Below, piece by piece: positions 35,401 to 45,572 of a stretch of DNA of 64,000 nucleotides. Source of the stretch: Pseudopithomyces maydicus (lineage: Eukaryota; Ascomycota; Dothideomycetes; Pleosporales; Didymosphaeriaceae). Numbering within the stretch: the first letter of the stretch is position 1; each line of letters opens with the position of its first letter. Below the pieces are notes generated by a model that did no database searches, was not told where the DNA came from, and worked only from the letters and a program-made list of their open reading frames with translations. Both the position numbers and the translations under genes were made by a program. Location: the NCBI GenBank assembly GCA_026873275.1, contig JANTUC010000017.1, positions 310,001 through 374,000 of the forward strand, read 5' to 3'.

Positions 35401-36777
35401 CGTGGAGATAATCGAGGCTGAGAGTTTTGCTGTTGCTGGGTAGTGGAAGGGATTTCTCGCGCTGAAGAACCCAGGGAGGTACTTGTTAGTGCGCCCTGTT
35501 CTTGGGCAGAATTCTCGGGAATTTGTGCAGCCAGAGCTTCTGCTGTGCTCTGTGGTGCGTTCGCAAACTTTTCTTGAGTAGATGGCTGAGCCTCAGGCAC
35601 TTGTGCGCCTTCAAGCGTAGATGAGGTTTCACCAATGGGCTCGCAGGTATCCGGTATCACTCGTTGATGTTCAGCGTATGAATGTGCTTGCGTTTCGTAG
35701 TCGAGTGTGTCTTGCTGAGGAGTATGCTCTGCCTCGGGCTCAGTCTCGGGTATGGACAATGCAGGTGAAGGTGCTGAATCTTCGAGGGAAGTAAATATAG
35801 CACTAGCCTATACGCTTATGTTAGCTATTCACGACACTTCAATCATCTAACCCATTTCAGCTTACCTCGTGCGTCGACGAAAAAGAGAGACGCGATTGGG
35901 CCGATTGGTCGAGGGACAGGCTGGTCGTGGCTTGCGTGTTGGGGACGTAGCTCGCCGAGGGATTGTATCCCGACTCGTCTCTATCGTCCTCAGACTCATA
36001 CACAACGCCCGTGGATCGGAAGCTTGAAGCAGCGTGCGACTGCGACTGCGACGCAGACGAGTCTGACAGGGAGCTCAGAGGTGTTTGCGAGGCTAACTGT
36101 GATATATAGAGGAATCCGTTGAGACTGGAGGGATTGCGCGGGTCAATGGCAATCTGAGGCGAAGGTGCACGCGTCGCAATATCGTGGCTGGAATTACGAA
36201 CGACGTGTTGAGTGTTTTTGGAGGATGAGTGTGATGTTGTAGGTGATCGCACTGACGACGGCGTCGTTGCAATAGAGTCGTCGACTACTTCTGGCGTAGT
36301 TTCGTTGCGCGGACGGCCTCTGGGACGCGTTCCAAGCTGCTTCTTCGAGGGGCCAGCGTTGTTCTCGGGAGCGAGTTGTTTGCGCGGACGGCCTCGACCA
36401 CGCTTTACTGGTGTGCCTTCGATATCGAGCGAATATGAAGAACTGCTACTTCGACTGCGATTGGCCTCGTCTGATTTCTTGTTTGCCTGTGCGAGTATGG
36501 CGGCTGCTGCTTCCTTGCTCAGCGTCCTCCTAATCTCCCACTCGGTGCGCGCAAGAGTTGTAACGTCTTGCGCAGGTATCCAGCTCCGGTCTGCTTCCCC
36601 GTAAGGCAGTCCTGTATCCTCGTCGATCCCGTCCCAGTCCACAAGGTACTCCAAAGAGCCCCCGGTCTTTCTCTCGGCGACGATGTACTTGATGGACCAG
36701 TACCTGTCGTCGGCTTGTTTGTGTCTCTTGGCCTTTGTCCAGTCTTCAGCTCTTCTCTTGCGTTTAGATGGCGCCAT
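32496..36777 (-). CDS. Chromodomain, AT-hook and HDA2/3-domain protein (HDA1-type histone deacetylase complex subunit)
   Basis: Two exons, 36777-35866 and 35807-32496, joined by a 58-nt intron (GTAAGC...GCTAAC...TATAG, phase 0), give 1407 residues. Domains: a chromodomain at about 25-80 (WSIKYIVAERK, LEYLVDWDG, SWIPAQDVTT), in which the third aromatic cage position seems not aromatic; two AT-hooks (KRGRGRPRK at 125-133 and RPRGRPRN at 151-158); a long disordered region; the HDA2/3 domain (EYIVPLPFHGRQADAYRDIC through ALGNIKDIVEY); and a C-terminal coiled coil. HDA2/3 subunits hold the class II deacetylase Hda1. Fungal relatives such as the chromodomain subunit of the Neurospora HP1-linked deacetylase complex act in heterochromatin. 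Without splicing this would be read as two genes. Confidence 0.85.
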
Positions 36778-37808
36778 TACGCGGCGAGACCGCAGTTCGT
36801 GTAGGAGGAGATGTGTAGACTGTCCATGGTTAACTAAGGTCTTGGGGGTGTGGTCGGGTGTGGGCAATGGGAGCGTGCGACAAAGCGCGGCGGCGGGACA
36901 TCCACATACAATGTTCTGGCCAATCACGCTTCGCTTAGCTCCGCGATCCGGTTCGGCTCAACTGGGGAAAATCTAAAGGGGAATAACCAGACGTGTCTGA
37001 GGCAAGATAGTGGTGCCGAAAGCAGTGGCAAAGTCGGGAATATGTGGTTCGGGTTCAATTTGTCGGCGACGTGAACACGGGCGTTGATCAAGTTATAGTC
37101 GAAGGGCGCGACCGAGAGCAATCGCGCGCGGTGAGTGCGGTGAGTGCGGTGAGTGAGTCCTGCACAGCGTCGCGACCAATCACAGGGAAGCTCCATGACG
37201 CACGGTAATTCACATTGTCTTATTATCATATTGTTGCAGGTGAGAGTGAATACCCTGTGTAGGTGAACGAAGAGAGTTCACGTAGCACGATTGACTAGTA
37301 AACTAGCTTACACAAGCTCCTACTGCATTTTCAAGAGCCTTCCATCTCCGTAAGAGACGACCCGCCATTCCAAACCCCTTTTTGAAGAAGAAAAAAATCA
37401 AGACATGCTCTGACCAGGCCCTTATTCCGTGTCCAAAGGGTCGTCGCTCTCATCAGAGGATTCGCCACTGGAAACCACATTTCGATGAGAAAAGAAAACA
37501 ATCCAAGACATGCTCTGGCCATGCCCGTAAAATTTCGTGTCCAAGGGGTCGTCGCTCTCATCAGAGGACTCGCCACTTGAAACCACAATTCGAAGAGACC
37601 AAAAAAAGAAAGGACCCAATTCAAGACATGCCCTAGCCAACACCGTATTCCGTGTCTCAATAGCGGTCGCCCTGGTCAGAGGACTTGCCATTTCAAACTC
37701 CAATTTGGAGTGACAACTCGATACTTTTTTTTTTGGCCCAACGCTAATCTTACACTCTCAACCCTTCGAAAGACCCCCTGTGTTGTATACCAGTGGGTTT
37801 GATAGGGC
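36778..37808. other. Intergenic with ~105-118 bp tandem repeats
   Basis: About 1 kb between the chromodomain gene's start and the 3' end of the CID gene, both on the minus strand. The half next to the CID gene contains the tandem repeat listed separately. A triplicated gtgagtgcg run lies near 37131-37155. The chromodomain promoter must lie near 36778-37200. Confidence 0.5.
37331..37735. repeat. Imperfect tandem repeat, three to four ~105-118 bp units
   Basis: The anchor caagacatgc starts at 37399, 37504 and 37622, followed each time by a gtgtc(c/t)aa...ggtcg core, then tcagagga and a cgccac/tgccat...aaac motif. A truncated unit seems to precede at 37331-37380. The array sits just past the 3' end of the CID gene. 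In one minus frame it encodes SSGESSDESDDPLDT twice, probably by chance. Confidence 0.75.
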
Positions 37809-39887
37809 TCAATACCTGCCTTGGCCGCGTCCTTGTCCTTGTGCTTGATAACCGCCGCGTCCTTGACCCTGGTAGCTGCCGCGTCCTTGACTCTGGCCCT
37901 GGTAGCCGCCACGACCTTGCCCTTGACCTTGATAGCTGCCGCGTCCTTGGCCCTGACCCTGGTAGCCGCCACGACCTTGCCCTTGTGCTTGGTAGCCGCC
38001 ACGACCTCCACCACGCTGTCCTCCCTGGTAGCCGCCTCGGAAGTTACCACGACCTCGTCCGCCATATCCGCTAGTGTTCGGGTAATTGGTATGGCCACTT
38101 CCGAATTGGTAGGAGTTGTCGTGGTAGCCTCCAGTGTTCTGATGTGCGCCCTGAAATTGACCCTGATAGTTCGGCGGTGGGGGCGGCGGGACAGCTCCTC
38201 CTTGAACCTGCTGGCTTGGTGGGGGTGGGGGTGGGGGTGGGGGTGGAAAGGTCGGCATGCTATAGCCTGGGAACTGTCCAGGAGGCGGCGGCGGTGGTGG
38301 GACCTGCTCGTATCCAGACATCGAATGCGGTGGGTGTCGAGGGTGAGCTTGAGATAGAGCACCTCGGGTATCGTAATTGATTGACGCGTTATAATTCCGG
38401 TGCTGGGGAACTCGCTTCCTGCCGTTGTCATCAGAATAGTCATCCCAGGGCGATTCCTCGTTACGCGGGCGCTTGCGATGTCCACCTCGCTCTTGATGCT
38501 GGCCAGGGCGGTCATTGTAGCTGGCTCCTTCATCACGAGAAGATCGGCGGTTGTAGTCACCAGACCGATTGAAGTCCCGATCCCTCCTATTGTACGAATC
38601 AGAGCGCAAGGGCGAGCGAGAACGGGAGCGCGAATAAGAGCGGGAATAGGAGCGAGACTCAGAACCAGAAGGGAGACGGGAGCTGTATGACTGGCGACGG
38701 CGAGCGGATGGCGAATCGCGACCATAGTTCTGAGAAGGCGGTCCCCATCGACTCTCTCTCATGGGCTCTGGGGCGTCTGAGGCTCCTGCGGGCTTCTTGT
38801 GTGTTTCTCTAAGCTCGGTGACCCTCTCTGGAACACCCTCTGCTTGAATATCTTGACAAAAGTTTTCAGTCCAGCCATAGTAAATGGAAAGTTGATTTGT
38901 TCCTGCGGTGACCTTGCTTTGCTTCGACATTTGAGCACATCGGTCAACCCATAGTTTGGACTTTTTAGTATCGCCTGTCAGGCTGTCAGCAGTGGGCAAA
39001 TAGTGGACGTCTATGTCGGCAAAGTAGTCTTCCATCAGACTTCGTACGCGATCCGAGGAATGCTTCTGGTTCAAGGGCTTCGCTTTGACTGTGGTTGAGA
39101 CTACTGGACCGTTCGGCTTCCTCAGTAGAGGCTCAAGCGTGTAGGAGACGGGCAACTTGTGCCATTTGCCGTTCCTGCGACCGAACAAATCGGGCAACGC
39201 ATAGGTCCTCCGCATCCGCGGAGGGGCGCCTCGAGCTACGGCCAAGCCATCGCCCACTCGCTCACGAAACTCGTCGATCTCGGAAGTGTTGAAGTAGCCA
39301 CTGGAGGCCCAATGGTCGATGAGCGCGTTCAGCTTGGTGCATGCCGGTGAACCTCTGCCAGGCACGGCTAGGGCAGCCAGTTCTACCAGGTCGTCAACAT
39401 ATGGCCTCAAGGTTGTGGCGAAGAGGGATGGCGCGGTGTCGGACTCGCGATGGTACTGGTCGGCATGGAGAACATCGCTGATGAGCAGCAGTACGTCGAT
39501 ACGCTTGCGGGCAGTCTTTGCTGACGTGGGCGGCTTTTCCGCGACGACAGACTTGGACACGGAGACCAGGTATCCACCCAGCACTGCAGTGCGGGTCTTG
39601 GAGGAAGCTATGTTGCTTAGAATCCACTCCTTGCAAACCTATGTTCGAGATTAGTCTGCTCCAACAACAGCGCACCGGTTGGATGTTTTGATAGGTACCT
39701 GTATGTTATCGGTCGTGTTACGCTCGAGCACGGCGGCAACGAGGGCGCAGAAGCTCGTGCTGGAGTCCACAGGGACGGGCGGGGCGGCTTGTTGATCGCC
39801 TTCGTTGCGCTTGAGGGTCTGCGTGAAGCGCGATTGCGCCACGCGCAGGGCGACTTCGGCGAGTTTATTCCGGTCGACGGTCGCCAT
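37809..39887 (-). CDS. CID (RPR, Pol II CTD-interacting) domain protein with RS, polyproline and RGG-type repeats
   Basis: Exons 39887-39699 and 39638-37809 (intron 60 nt, phase 0) give 672 residues. The N-terminal ~130 residues form a CID/RPR-like helical domain (LVAAVLERNTTDNIQ joined to VCKEWILSNIASSKTRTAVL, then RKRIDVLLLISDVLHA). The middle has arginine/serine repeats (SRSYSRSYSRSRSRSPLR), then polyproline tracts (PPPPPPPGQ, PPPPPPPPPP), and the end is a run of GRGGYQGQGQ-type units encoded by short tandem repeats. CID proteins of this build couple RNA polymerase II to mRNA processing; the RGG-like tail would bind RNA or condense. The gene diverges from the IMPACT gene over 226 bp. The exact orthologue is uncertain. 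Confidence 0.8.
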
Positions 39888-40113
39888 TGCTCGAGTTCTG
39901 CTTGCACCGTTAGTTGCTTCCCTCGGACCGCAGCGGCGCGAGAGGGAGGGGCGTGGGAGGGAAGTTGCAGCTCGCACAAGTGGGGAGCTATACGTAGGCG
40001 CGCAGAAGGCGCGACGGCGCCCAGCTCCCGCGCGCTAACCCCTCTCGTCTAGCGCGTGTTGGCACCGCCAACTCCCCACGCCACACCTGCACGTCCGAGC
40101 TCCGGCGTCAATC
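39888..40113. promoter_or_regulatory. Divergent promoter region, CID gene and IMPACT gene
   Basis: The two start codons are 226 bp apart and face outward. The sequence is GC-rich with repeated gcgc-type stretches (gcgcgcagaaggcgcg) and no TATA box, typical of shared housekeeping promoters. Confidence 0.45.
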
Positions 40114-40959
40114 ATGTTCTCCAGCAACGATGCGATCCAGGACGAGATCATATCCATAAACTCCATATTTGAAGAGGACACCCTGGTGGCTTTGGGCCAG
40201 GACCCGGCTCTCTGCAGCTTGCGACTGCCCTCGCTCCCTGATATCACGCTAAGAGTTGAATTTCCCCACGACTATCCCGATGCACCTCCCTCCATCCTAG
40301 GCACCCAGAGCGTTGGTCACGATGTGGCAAAGGGCATGGGAACCAGGATCGTTGATCTTGTCCGCGACGTGCTCGCGCGTGTGTACAACCCCGGCGAGGC
40401 CTGCATCTACGATCTTCTCGAGGAGGTACGCGAAGCCATCGAAAAGGCAGAAGAGGCTGGAAGCATTCAGCGAGACAGGCAAGACGAACCCCCTCCAGAT
40501 CCATCACCGCCCCAGGACCTTACCCCGGACCTAGGACCTGAGCCGCCATGGATTGTCGGTCCCCAAATTACAGAGAAAAAGTCCGTCTTCCTCGCCCGTG
40601 TGGCCCCGGTCTCTTCCCCAGACCAGGCCAAGCAGTACGTTGCCCATCTTTTGGCAACGGACAAGAAAGCTGCCAAGGCAACTCATAACATGACTGCCTG
40701 GCGCATAAAGGGCCCCAACGACACTAGTTACCAGGATTGCGATGACGACGGCGAGACGGCTGCTGGCGGGAGGATGCTGCACCTCATGCAGCTGATGGAT
40801 GTGTGGGATGTCATGGTAGTCGTAACGAGGTGGTACGGTGGGATTCATCTGGGACCCGATCGGTTCCGAATCATCAATCAAGCATCGCGAGAGGCATTAG
40901 TACTGGGCGGCTTCGCCAAGGAAACGAAAGAAGAGAGCAAGAAGAAAGGCAAAAAGTAG
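40114..40959 (+). CDS. IMPACT/YIH1 homologue (RWD plus Impact/UPF0029 domain)
   Basis: A single-exon, 281-residue protein. The RWD domain covers about residues 5-110 (IQDEIISINSIFEED, then DYPDAPPSILG), and the Impact domain about 150-270 (KSVFLARVAPVSSPDQAKQY, HNMTAWRI, DDGETAAGGRMLHLM, VVVTRWYGGIHLGPDRF). YIH1/IMPACT binds GCN1 and keeps it from activating the eIF2 kinase GCN2, thus tempering the amino-acid starvation response. Length fits the family (258 in budding yeast, about 320 in mammals). The start context (CAATCATGTTC) is ordinary; the C-terminus is a Lys-rich tail. Confidence 0.9.
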   Translation: MFSSNDAIQDEIISINSIFEEDTLVALGQDPALCSLRLPSLPDITLRVEFPHDYPDAPPSILGTQSVGHDVAKGMGTRIVDLVRDVLARVYNPGEACIYDLLEEVREAIEKAEEAGSIQRDRQDEPPPDPSPPQDLTPDLGPEPPWIVGPQITEKKSVFLARVAPVSSPDQAKQYVAHLLATDKKAAKATHNMTAWRIKGPNDTSYQDCDDDGETAAGGRMLHLMQLMDVWDVMVVVTRWYGGIHLGPDRFRIINQASREALVLGGFAKETKEESKKKGKK

Positions 40960-41065
40960 ATGCTCGAGTTTAGAGGAGAGCTCGAGTCGATTAGATCCAC
41001 GAACAAATTTACTATTAGATCATCATTACAGCACATATGCTTTGGAATCTTCATCGTATCATATC

Positions 41066-42059
41066 TTAACCGTGGCTTTCCCAAAACCCAGCAGCACCCT
41101 CAAGGTCATCGGCATTGATAAAGTCAACTCCCTCGTTGTACAACATCCTCCAAACAGCATTCCTAGTCCCAATGGGGAAGCCAGGTTGATTCCAATACCT
41201 GGCCTTGATGCCCTTGTCATGTGCTGCCTTCAGCTGCGCGCGCAGAGTCTCCAGCTGGGTATCGTTGAAGCTCTGGGTGCGTACCTCGCCAAAGCTGGCC
41301 TCAAAATCGGTGCTGGCGATGGGAGAGTCATTTGCCGTGATGTTAGAAAACTCACTTCCCAACAACGCCAGCGGTGCGTCGTAGAAAGCGTCACGCGGAA
41401 CTGCCGACTGTACGAGCCAGATGGGTGTGTTCCCGGTTCCAATCACAGTGACAGGCTTGGAGGTGAATTCCTTGCCATCATATGTCGAAAGATACCCTGC
41501 CTCTCGTAGCGGTTCCAAAGCAGCCAGGACGGCTGGCCAGGTCTCCGGCCCGGACGTCTTGAGATCGATGAAAAAGTACAGCGTCTGCGAGCTTGAGGTG
41601 TCGAAGACGCCGTTGAAAGTCTTCCCTGAAGAGAATTCGGTCACGGGATTCTGTCGATGGAGCGTGTCAAGAATAGGATTAATGTACAGAGACTCCAAAG
41701 TTCGCTCTTGGGTGAGGGCCTGGCGTTCGTGGCCGACGTAAAGGGTGCCATTGATTAGCCATACATCCGCCTCGGTGGACACGGCGCCATAGGAAAGCCC
41801 TGAATAGAAGGGCACGTCTCTCCAGTAGTCGTTGTGGCTGTGAAAGGGTTTCTACATCTCGGTCAGCCTCGGCAGTGACCATTACCATGATCAATCAACC
41901 AGAACCTACCGGAATGATACCTCTTGTAAAGTCGGTCGGGTATCTGTACTTATTCGTCCCGTCCGTGTTCTTCAGGATGTTCTGCAGCGTGCTTGACACG
42001 TCCGGGATAGCCGAAGCGACTGCGAGTCCTACGAGGGGGAGGGCGAAAGCGGGGCGCAT
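41066..42059 (-). CDS. AIM6-like PLC/GDPD-fold phosphodiesterase family protein, secreted
   Basis: Exons 42059-41910 and 41851-41066 (intron 58 nt, GTAGGT...CTGAC...GTAG) give 311 residues. Splicing yields FTRGIIP-KPFHSHNDYWRDVPFYSG, the family's HSHNDY motif, followed by STEADVWLINGTLYVGHER, which carries the Glu/Asp and His residues of the PLC-like (TIM-barrel) phosphodiesterase fold. FFIDLKTSG and ARYWNQPGF are further family motifs. A signal peptide (MRPAFALPLVGLAVASA) predicts export or an organelle lumen. Budding yeast AIM6 is known only from a mitochondrial inheritance screen; the enzyme substrate is unknown. A TATA box lies about 70 bp upstream. Confidence 0.8.
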
Positions 42060-42668
42060 CGTGACAGTACTACGGTGTATCAAAATTGCACGAACGGTGA
42101 AGAATTCGTTGCAATGTTTTCCACAAGTCTTTATATCTTCTAAGCTATCATGATGATACCACCGGGCTCGGCACGAGAGGTGGAGAACGTCGACGCAGGA
42201 ACCGCGAGATCCCCAGCCAATCAATTCAGCCCGTGCGCGATCAAAACGAACTGCAGGATTGTTTACTTGCCACCATCCCTATCATCGCGTAGACGTCAAT
42301 CGACTTTGGGATGGGGTGAAATGGATACCCTGAGTAACTTGCCGTCTTTGCAATCTCTCTTTATTTGCCTCGCTGGTAGGATCCATGCTTTCGACCAGCT
42401 ATGCCAATTGAGTCGGTAGGCCATCGTGAGCGGTGAACACAATCAACAGACTAAGGTTGTATGTCGGCCCTTTGAGTGTCATGAAGTTCAATTCGACGAT
42501 GAAGGTGATGTGTAACTTTATCGTCTGTCCACTGCAGGAGAGTAGCCAACCTGAAACGCGCAATGTGTGAATTGAACCTCACAACTCGCGACCGAAAACA
42601 TGAAAAACAGCAATGTCTCTGTGTCCTCGAAAGTCCATTGACAACCCAACTTATCACATCGACCCAAC
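42060..42668. promoter_or_regulatory. Divergent intergenic region between AIM6-like and SDR genes
   Basis: About 610 bp of divergent 5' flanks. It contains a TATAAAG box for the minus-strand gene (42129-42135) and a CCAAT box near 42216-42220. No ORF or RNA gene is supported. Confidence 0.45.
42129..42135 (-). promoter_or_regulatory. TATA-like element of the AIM6-like gene
   Basis: The minus strand reads TATAAAG about 70 bp before the ATG at 42059. Confidence 0.45.
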
Positions 42669-43684
42669 ATGGCACCAGTTGAACCACGCTTCCATTACTG
42701 GCGAACCCACATCCGATCCCAATGGTGCTTCACCCCACCCCATCCGACAACATCATGGACCGGCAAAACCGTCATCGTAACAGGCGCAAACATAGGCTTG
42801 GGGCTCGAAGCAGCGCGACACTTCGCACAGCTAGGAGCCGAAAAAGTCATCATCGCAGCACGCAACATGGACGCTGGCCAAAAAGCGAAAGCCTCCATCG
42901 AAGCCTCCACCCAATGCGGACCTACCGTGGTAGAATGCTGGCCCCTGGACCTCTGCTCCTACGAATCCGTCAAGACCTTCGCCGCGCGCTGCAACGCGCT
43001 CCTCGCCTCGACTGCCTCCTCGAAAACGCCGGGGTGTCCAAGTACAGATTCTACAGGACGGAAGGAGCGCTGGACGAGCTGCAGATTACGACGAACGTTG
43101 TTTCTACCTTTCTCCTCGCACTGCTCGTTCTCCCGAAGCTGAAAGAGACGGCGCTAAAGCATGGCTCGCAACCCCATCTCACAGTGGTAACATCGGAGTT
43201 GCATCACCAGACGACCATCCCTGAGCGGAAGGCGCTCCGCCGAGGCGTGCACACATCGCTGCTTGATGCGCTGAACGACCCGCGCACATCCAGTCGCTCC
43301 GGGCGCTATCCCGTGTCGAAACTGCTTCAGGTATTGATGCTGCGCGAATTGGTGGCGACGTTGGGAGAAGACTACCCTGTTATCATCAATTGCGTTAATC
43401 CGGGCTTCTGTCATTCGGCGCTGACCAGGGATTTCGCGCCCATAGCATATATCGGCAAAGTTGCTATGCGGGCGAGGAGTACGGAGGTTGGGAGCAGGAC
43501 GTTGGTGCATGCCGCGAGTGCAGGGAAGGAGTCGCATGGGCAGTACTTGAGCAATTGCGAAGTGGCACTTGTGGGGAACTTTGTGAGGACGGCTGAGGGG
43601 AAAGAAGTGCAAGAGATGGTATGGAGAGAGGTGATTGGGAGGTTGGAAGGAATTGAGCCGGGTGTTAGTAAGAACGTGCGGTAA
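42669..43684 (+). CDS. Short-chain dehydrogenase/reductase (retinol dehydrogenase-like), apparent frameshift
   Basis: An NAD(P)-dependent Rossmann-fold oxidoreductase. The first frame gives the cofactor motif TGANIGLG (about residues 39-46) after GKTVIV, and ARNMDAGQKA. The second frame gives NAG (ENAGVSKYRF), the catalytic YPVSK and NPGFCHSAL. They join only if one base is missing near the CTCCTCGCC stretch at 43000-43008; the repaired length is 338 residues, normal for the family. No intron fits without loss of conserved residues. Substrate unknown. It diverges from the AIM6-like gene, and the next gene is on the opposite strand. Confidence 0.8.
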
Positions 43685-43867
43685 TGGGATATATACGTGG
43701 ACGATGTTGATGGTAGACTCTAGATCTGTATTTTGCGCACTAATATAAAGCTTTGATTGCTTTGGGTATATGAAATGGTAGTGTTCCAAAGCACTCTGAG
43801 AACGAAAGCTACGTGGGGTTGAGGTGCAAACCGGTGCACGAAAAGTCCATTCCACAACGGGCACGAC

Positions 43868-44564
43868 CTAGTACGCCTTCTCGCCGATGAAGTTACCAGG
43901 CGCCTTGTAACGGGCCACAACGTATGTGCCACTGCTGCCAGTAGCAACACCCATTCCGACCTTAGTAGTATCCTTCCACACGACTTGAGCTACTCAGAGT
44001 TAGCGAGGCTTTCATTCATGTTCAAACGAAGTGACTTACTGTAGTGACCAAAGGTCATGTAGTTGGTGGAAGTGATGGCCTGACCGCTGTAGGCACTCTT
44101 CTCACTCACCCAGCTCTTCACAGCGTTTGTGAGGGGGTCGATGAACCGGACTGCATGTACAGGTTCTCGCCCTCACCAGAGACACCCGAGTGCTGGAAAG
44201 TACCGGACGAGGCAAGAGTCTTAGCATATGCCAGGGCCTCGGCGGCGAGAGAGTCATCCCAGGAGAAGTCAGCAGTGCCGACTGCAGCACGGGCATCGTT
44301 TTGTGCGTCCAAGGCATTCTGCTCGTCGCTGGTGAGACCGGCAACAGCAGTGGCAGCGGCACTTGCCACGGCCGTGGTCGTAGGAGCAATGCTAGCAGCG
44401 ACCGAGGTAGCAACGTGAGTTACCGAAGCGGCAGCAGTCTTGCTGGGAGCGATGGCAGCTGTTGAACTGTTGATGGGACCCCATCCTTGGTGTGCAAAGT
44501 CGGGAAGGCGCCAGGCGGACGCAGTAGAAACAAGGAGAGACGCGGTGAAGGTGGAGTAACGCAT
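43868..44564 (-). CDS. Secreted CAP/SCP/PR-1-like protein, apparent frameshift
   Basis: Exon 1 is 44564-44040 and exon 2 43989-43868, joined by a 50-nt intron (GTAAGT...GCTAAC...GTAG). A signal peptide (MRYSTFTASLLVSTASA) and an Ala/Thr/Ser-rich linker precede the CAP domain: NALDAQNDARAAVG, FSWDDSLAAEALAYAK, FQHSGVSGEGENLYMQSG, and after the break AVKSWVSEKSAYSG, then across the intron YMTFGHYTQVVWKDTTKVG and YVVARYKAPGNF. These are the CAP1 and CAP2 signatures. The frame breaks at a G5 run on the plus strand (44133-44137); one more G/C gives 215 residues. Fungal CAP proteins bind or export sterols and lipids in the secretory pathway (known for yeast Pry proteins). Confidence 0.83.
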
Positions 44565-45572
44565 TGTAGCTTTTTTTGAACGAGTGGTGGTTTGGCTTTG
44601 ATTGAAAGAAGAAGTAAAATTCAGGAATCTGTTCAGTCCGTGGAAGTATGTATCAAAAGAACGTGTTTGTCAAAATGAGAGTCAAGAAAGCGAATGAATG
44701 TATGAAGCCCGCGACTTAAGCCGATGGAAGAACAGAAAACGGGACCTTCTCCCTCTTTTATAAAACTTTTCACAGGACCCAGACTACCCCATGGCTGCTT
44801 TGGTCGTCACTCGCCCATTCGTTTGATTGCTGAAGGAGCCCCACGAAATTCTGTGCCGATTTGGCGACCAGGCCTGCTCCCGAAGCCACAAGGGTGGCTT
44901 ACGCCGATGTTTCGCAATCTTAATTTCAAATAGCAACTTAGACGAACGAACGAGAAGAGGGAAACGAGACCGGGAAGGTTTCGCCGGACTGCATGTCGTC
45001 AAACATTGGAATTAGGCTTGACAGTAACACTGACAGTTCAACGGTATGACCTGTCGTTCGTGTAGTTCATGTCACCGTTGGTAGAACAGCGAATAGCTGT
45101 TTCATACCCCGCAATCTAACTTTGACAGCCTCACACTAGAGGTACGTAATTCCAATTTTACTTGGGCATGGAGTGAATGTCGCTTAGCTAGTCATATCAA
45201 TGCTCGCTAAAGCAAAGCAAGATGTAAGTCGAAGTAATTTCAGTTTTCTCAATCATTTAATGTGATTGTGAGTGACTTGAAAATTACTGTCAGTCAAAAA
45301 GAATTGCATTGTGGCCTTGCAGAACTGGTTCAAGAGGGTAGTGCCTAGCTCGGAGCTCGGACCGATTCGATGCCGCCACCCTTACTCTAGACCATAGTGG
45401 ACCCAGCCATGCGTTTCAAGTTTGATGATCCAGGAACCAGGAACACAGAAAATCGGAGAATAGTCGAACCCTTAGTTCTAGGCCAAAACTTTTTGTACAG
45501 TATGGTTCTGCTACCCTAATGCTCACGGTCGTTGAAGCGACTAAAATGCTCTCGAACAATATCTTACATCAT
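44565..45572. other. Intergenic, no supported gene
   Basis: About 1 kb. The part next to the CAP gene is its 5' flank, with a TATAAAA-like run near 44759-44765 (about 195 bp upstream). The rest is AT-rich 3' flank of the tannase-family gene. No motif-bearing ORF is visible. Confidence 0.45.

Noticed and set aside
32496..36927. Two separate genes for the chromodomain and HDA2/3 parts
   Set aside because: The downstream frame has no ATG at its beginning, and a perfect GTAAGC...GCTAAC...TATAG intron joins the two in phase.
37422..37703. A minus-strand ORF repeating SSGESSDESDDPLDT
   Set aside because: The repeat follows the DNA tandem array, other frames are equally open, and there is no start or splice context; treated as non-coding repeat.
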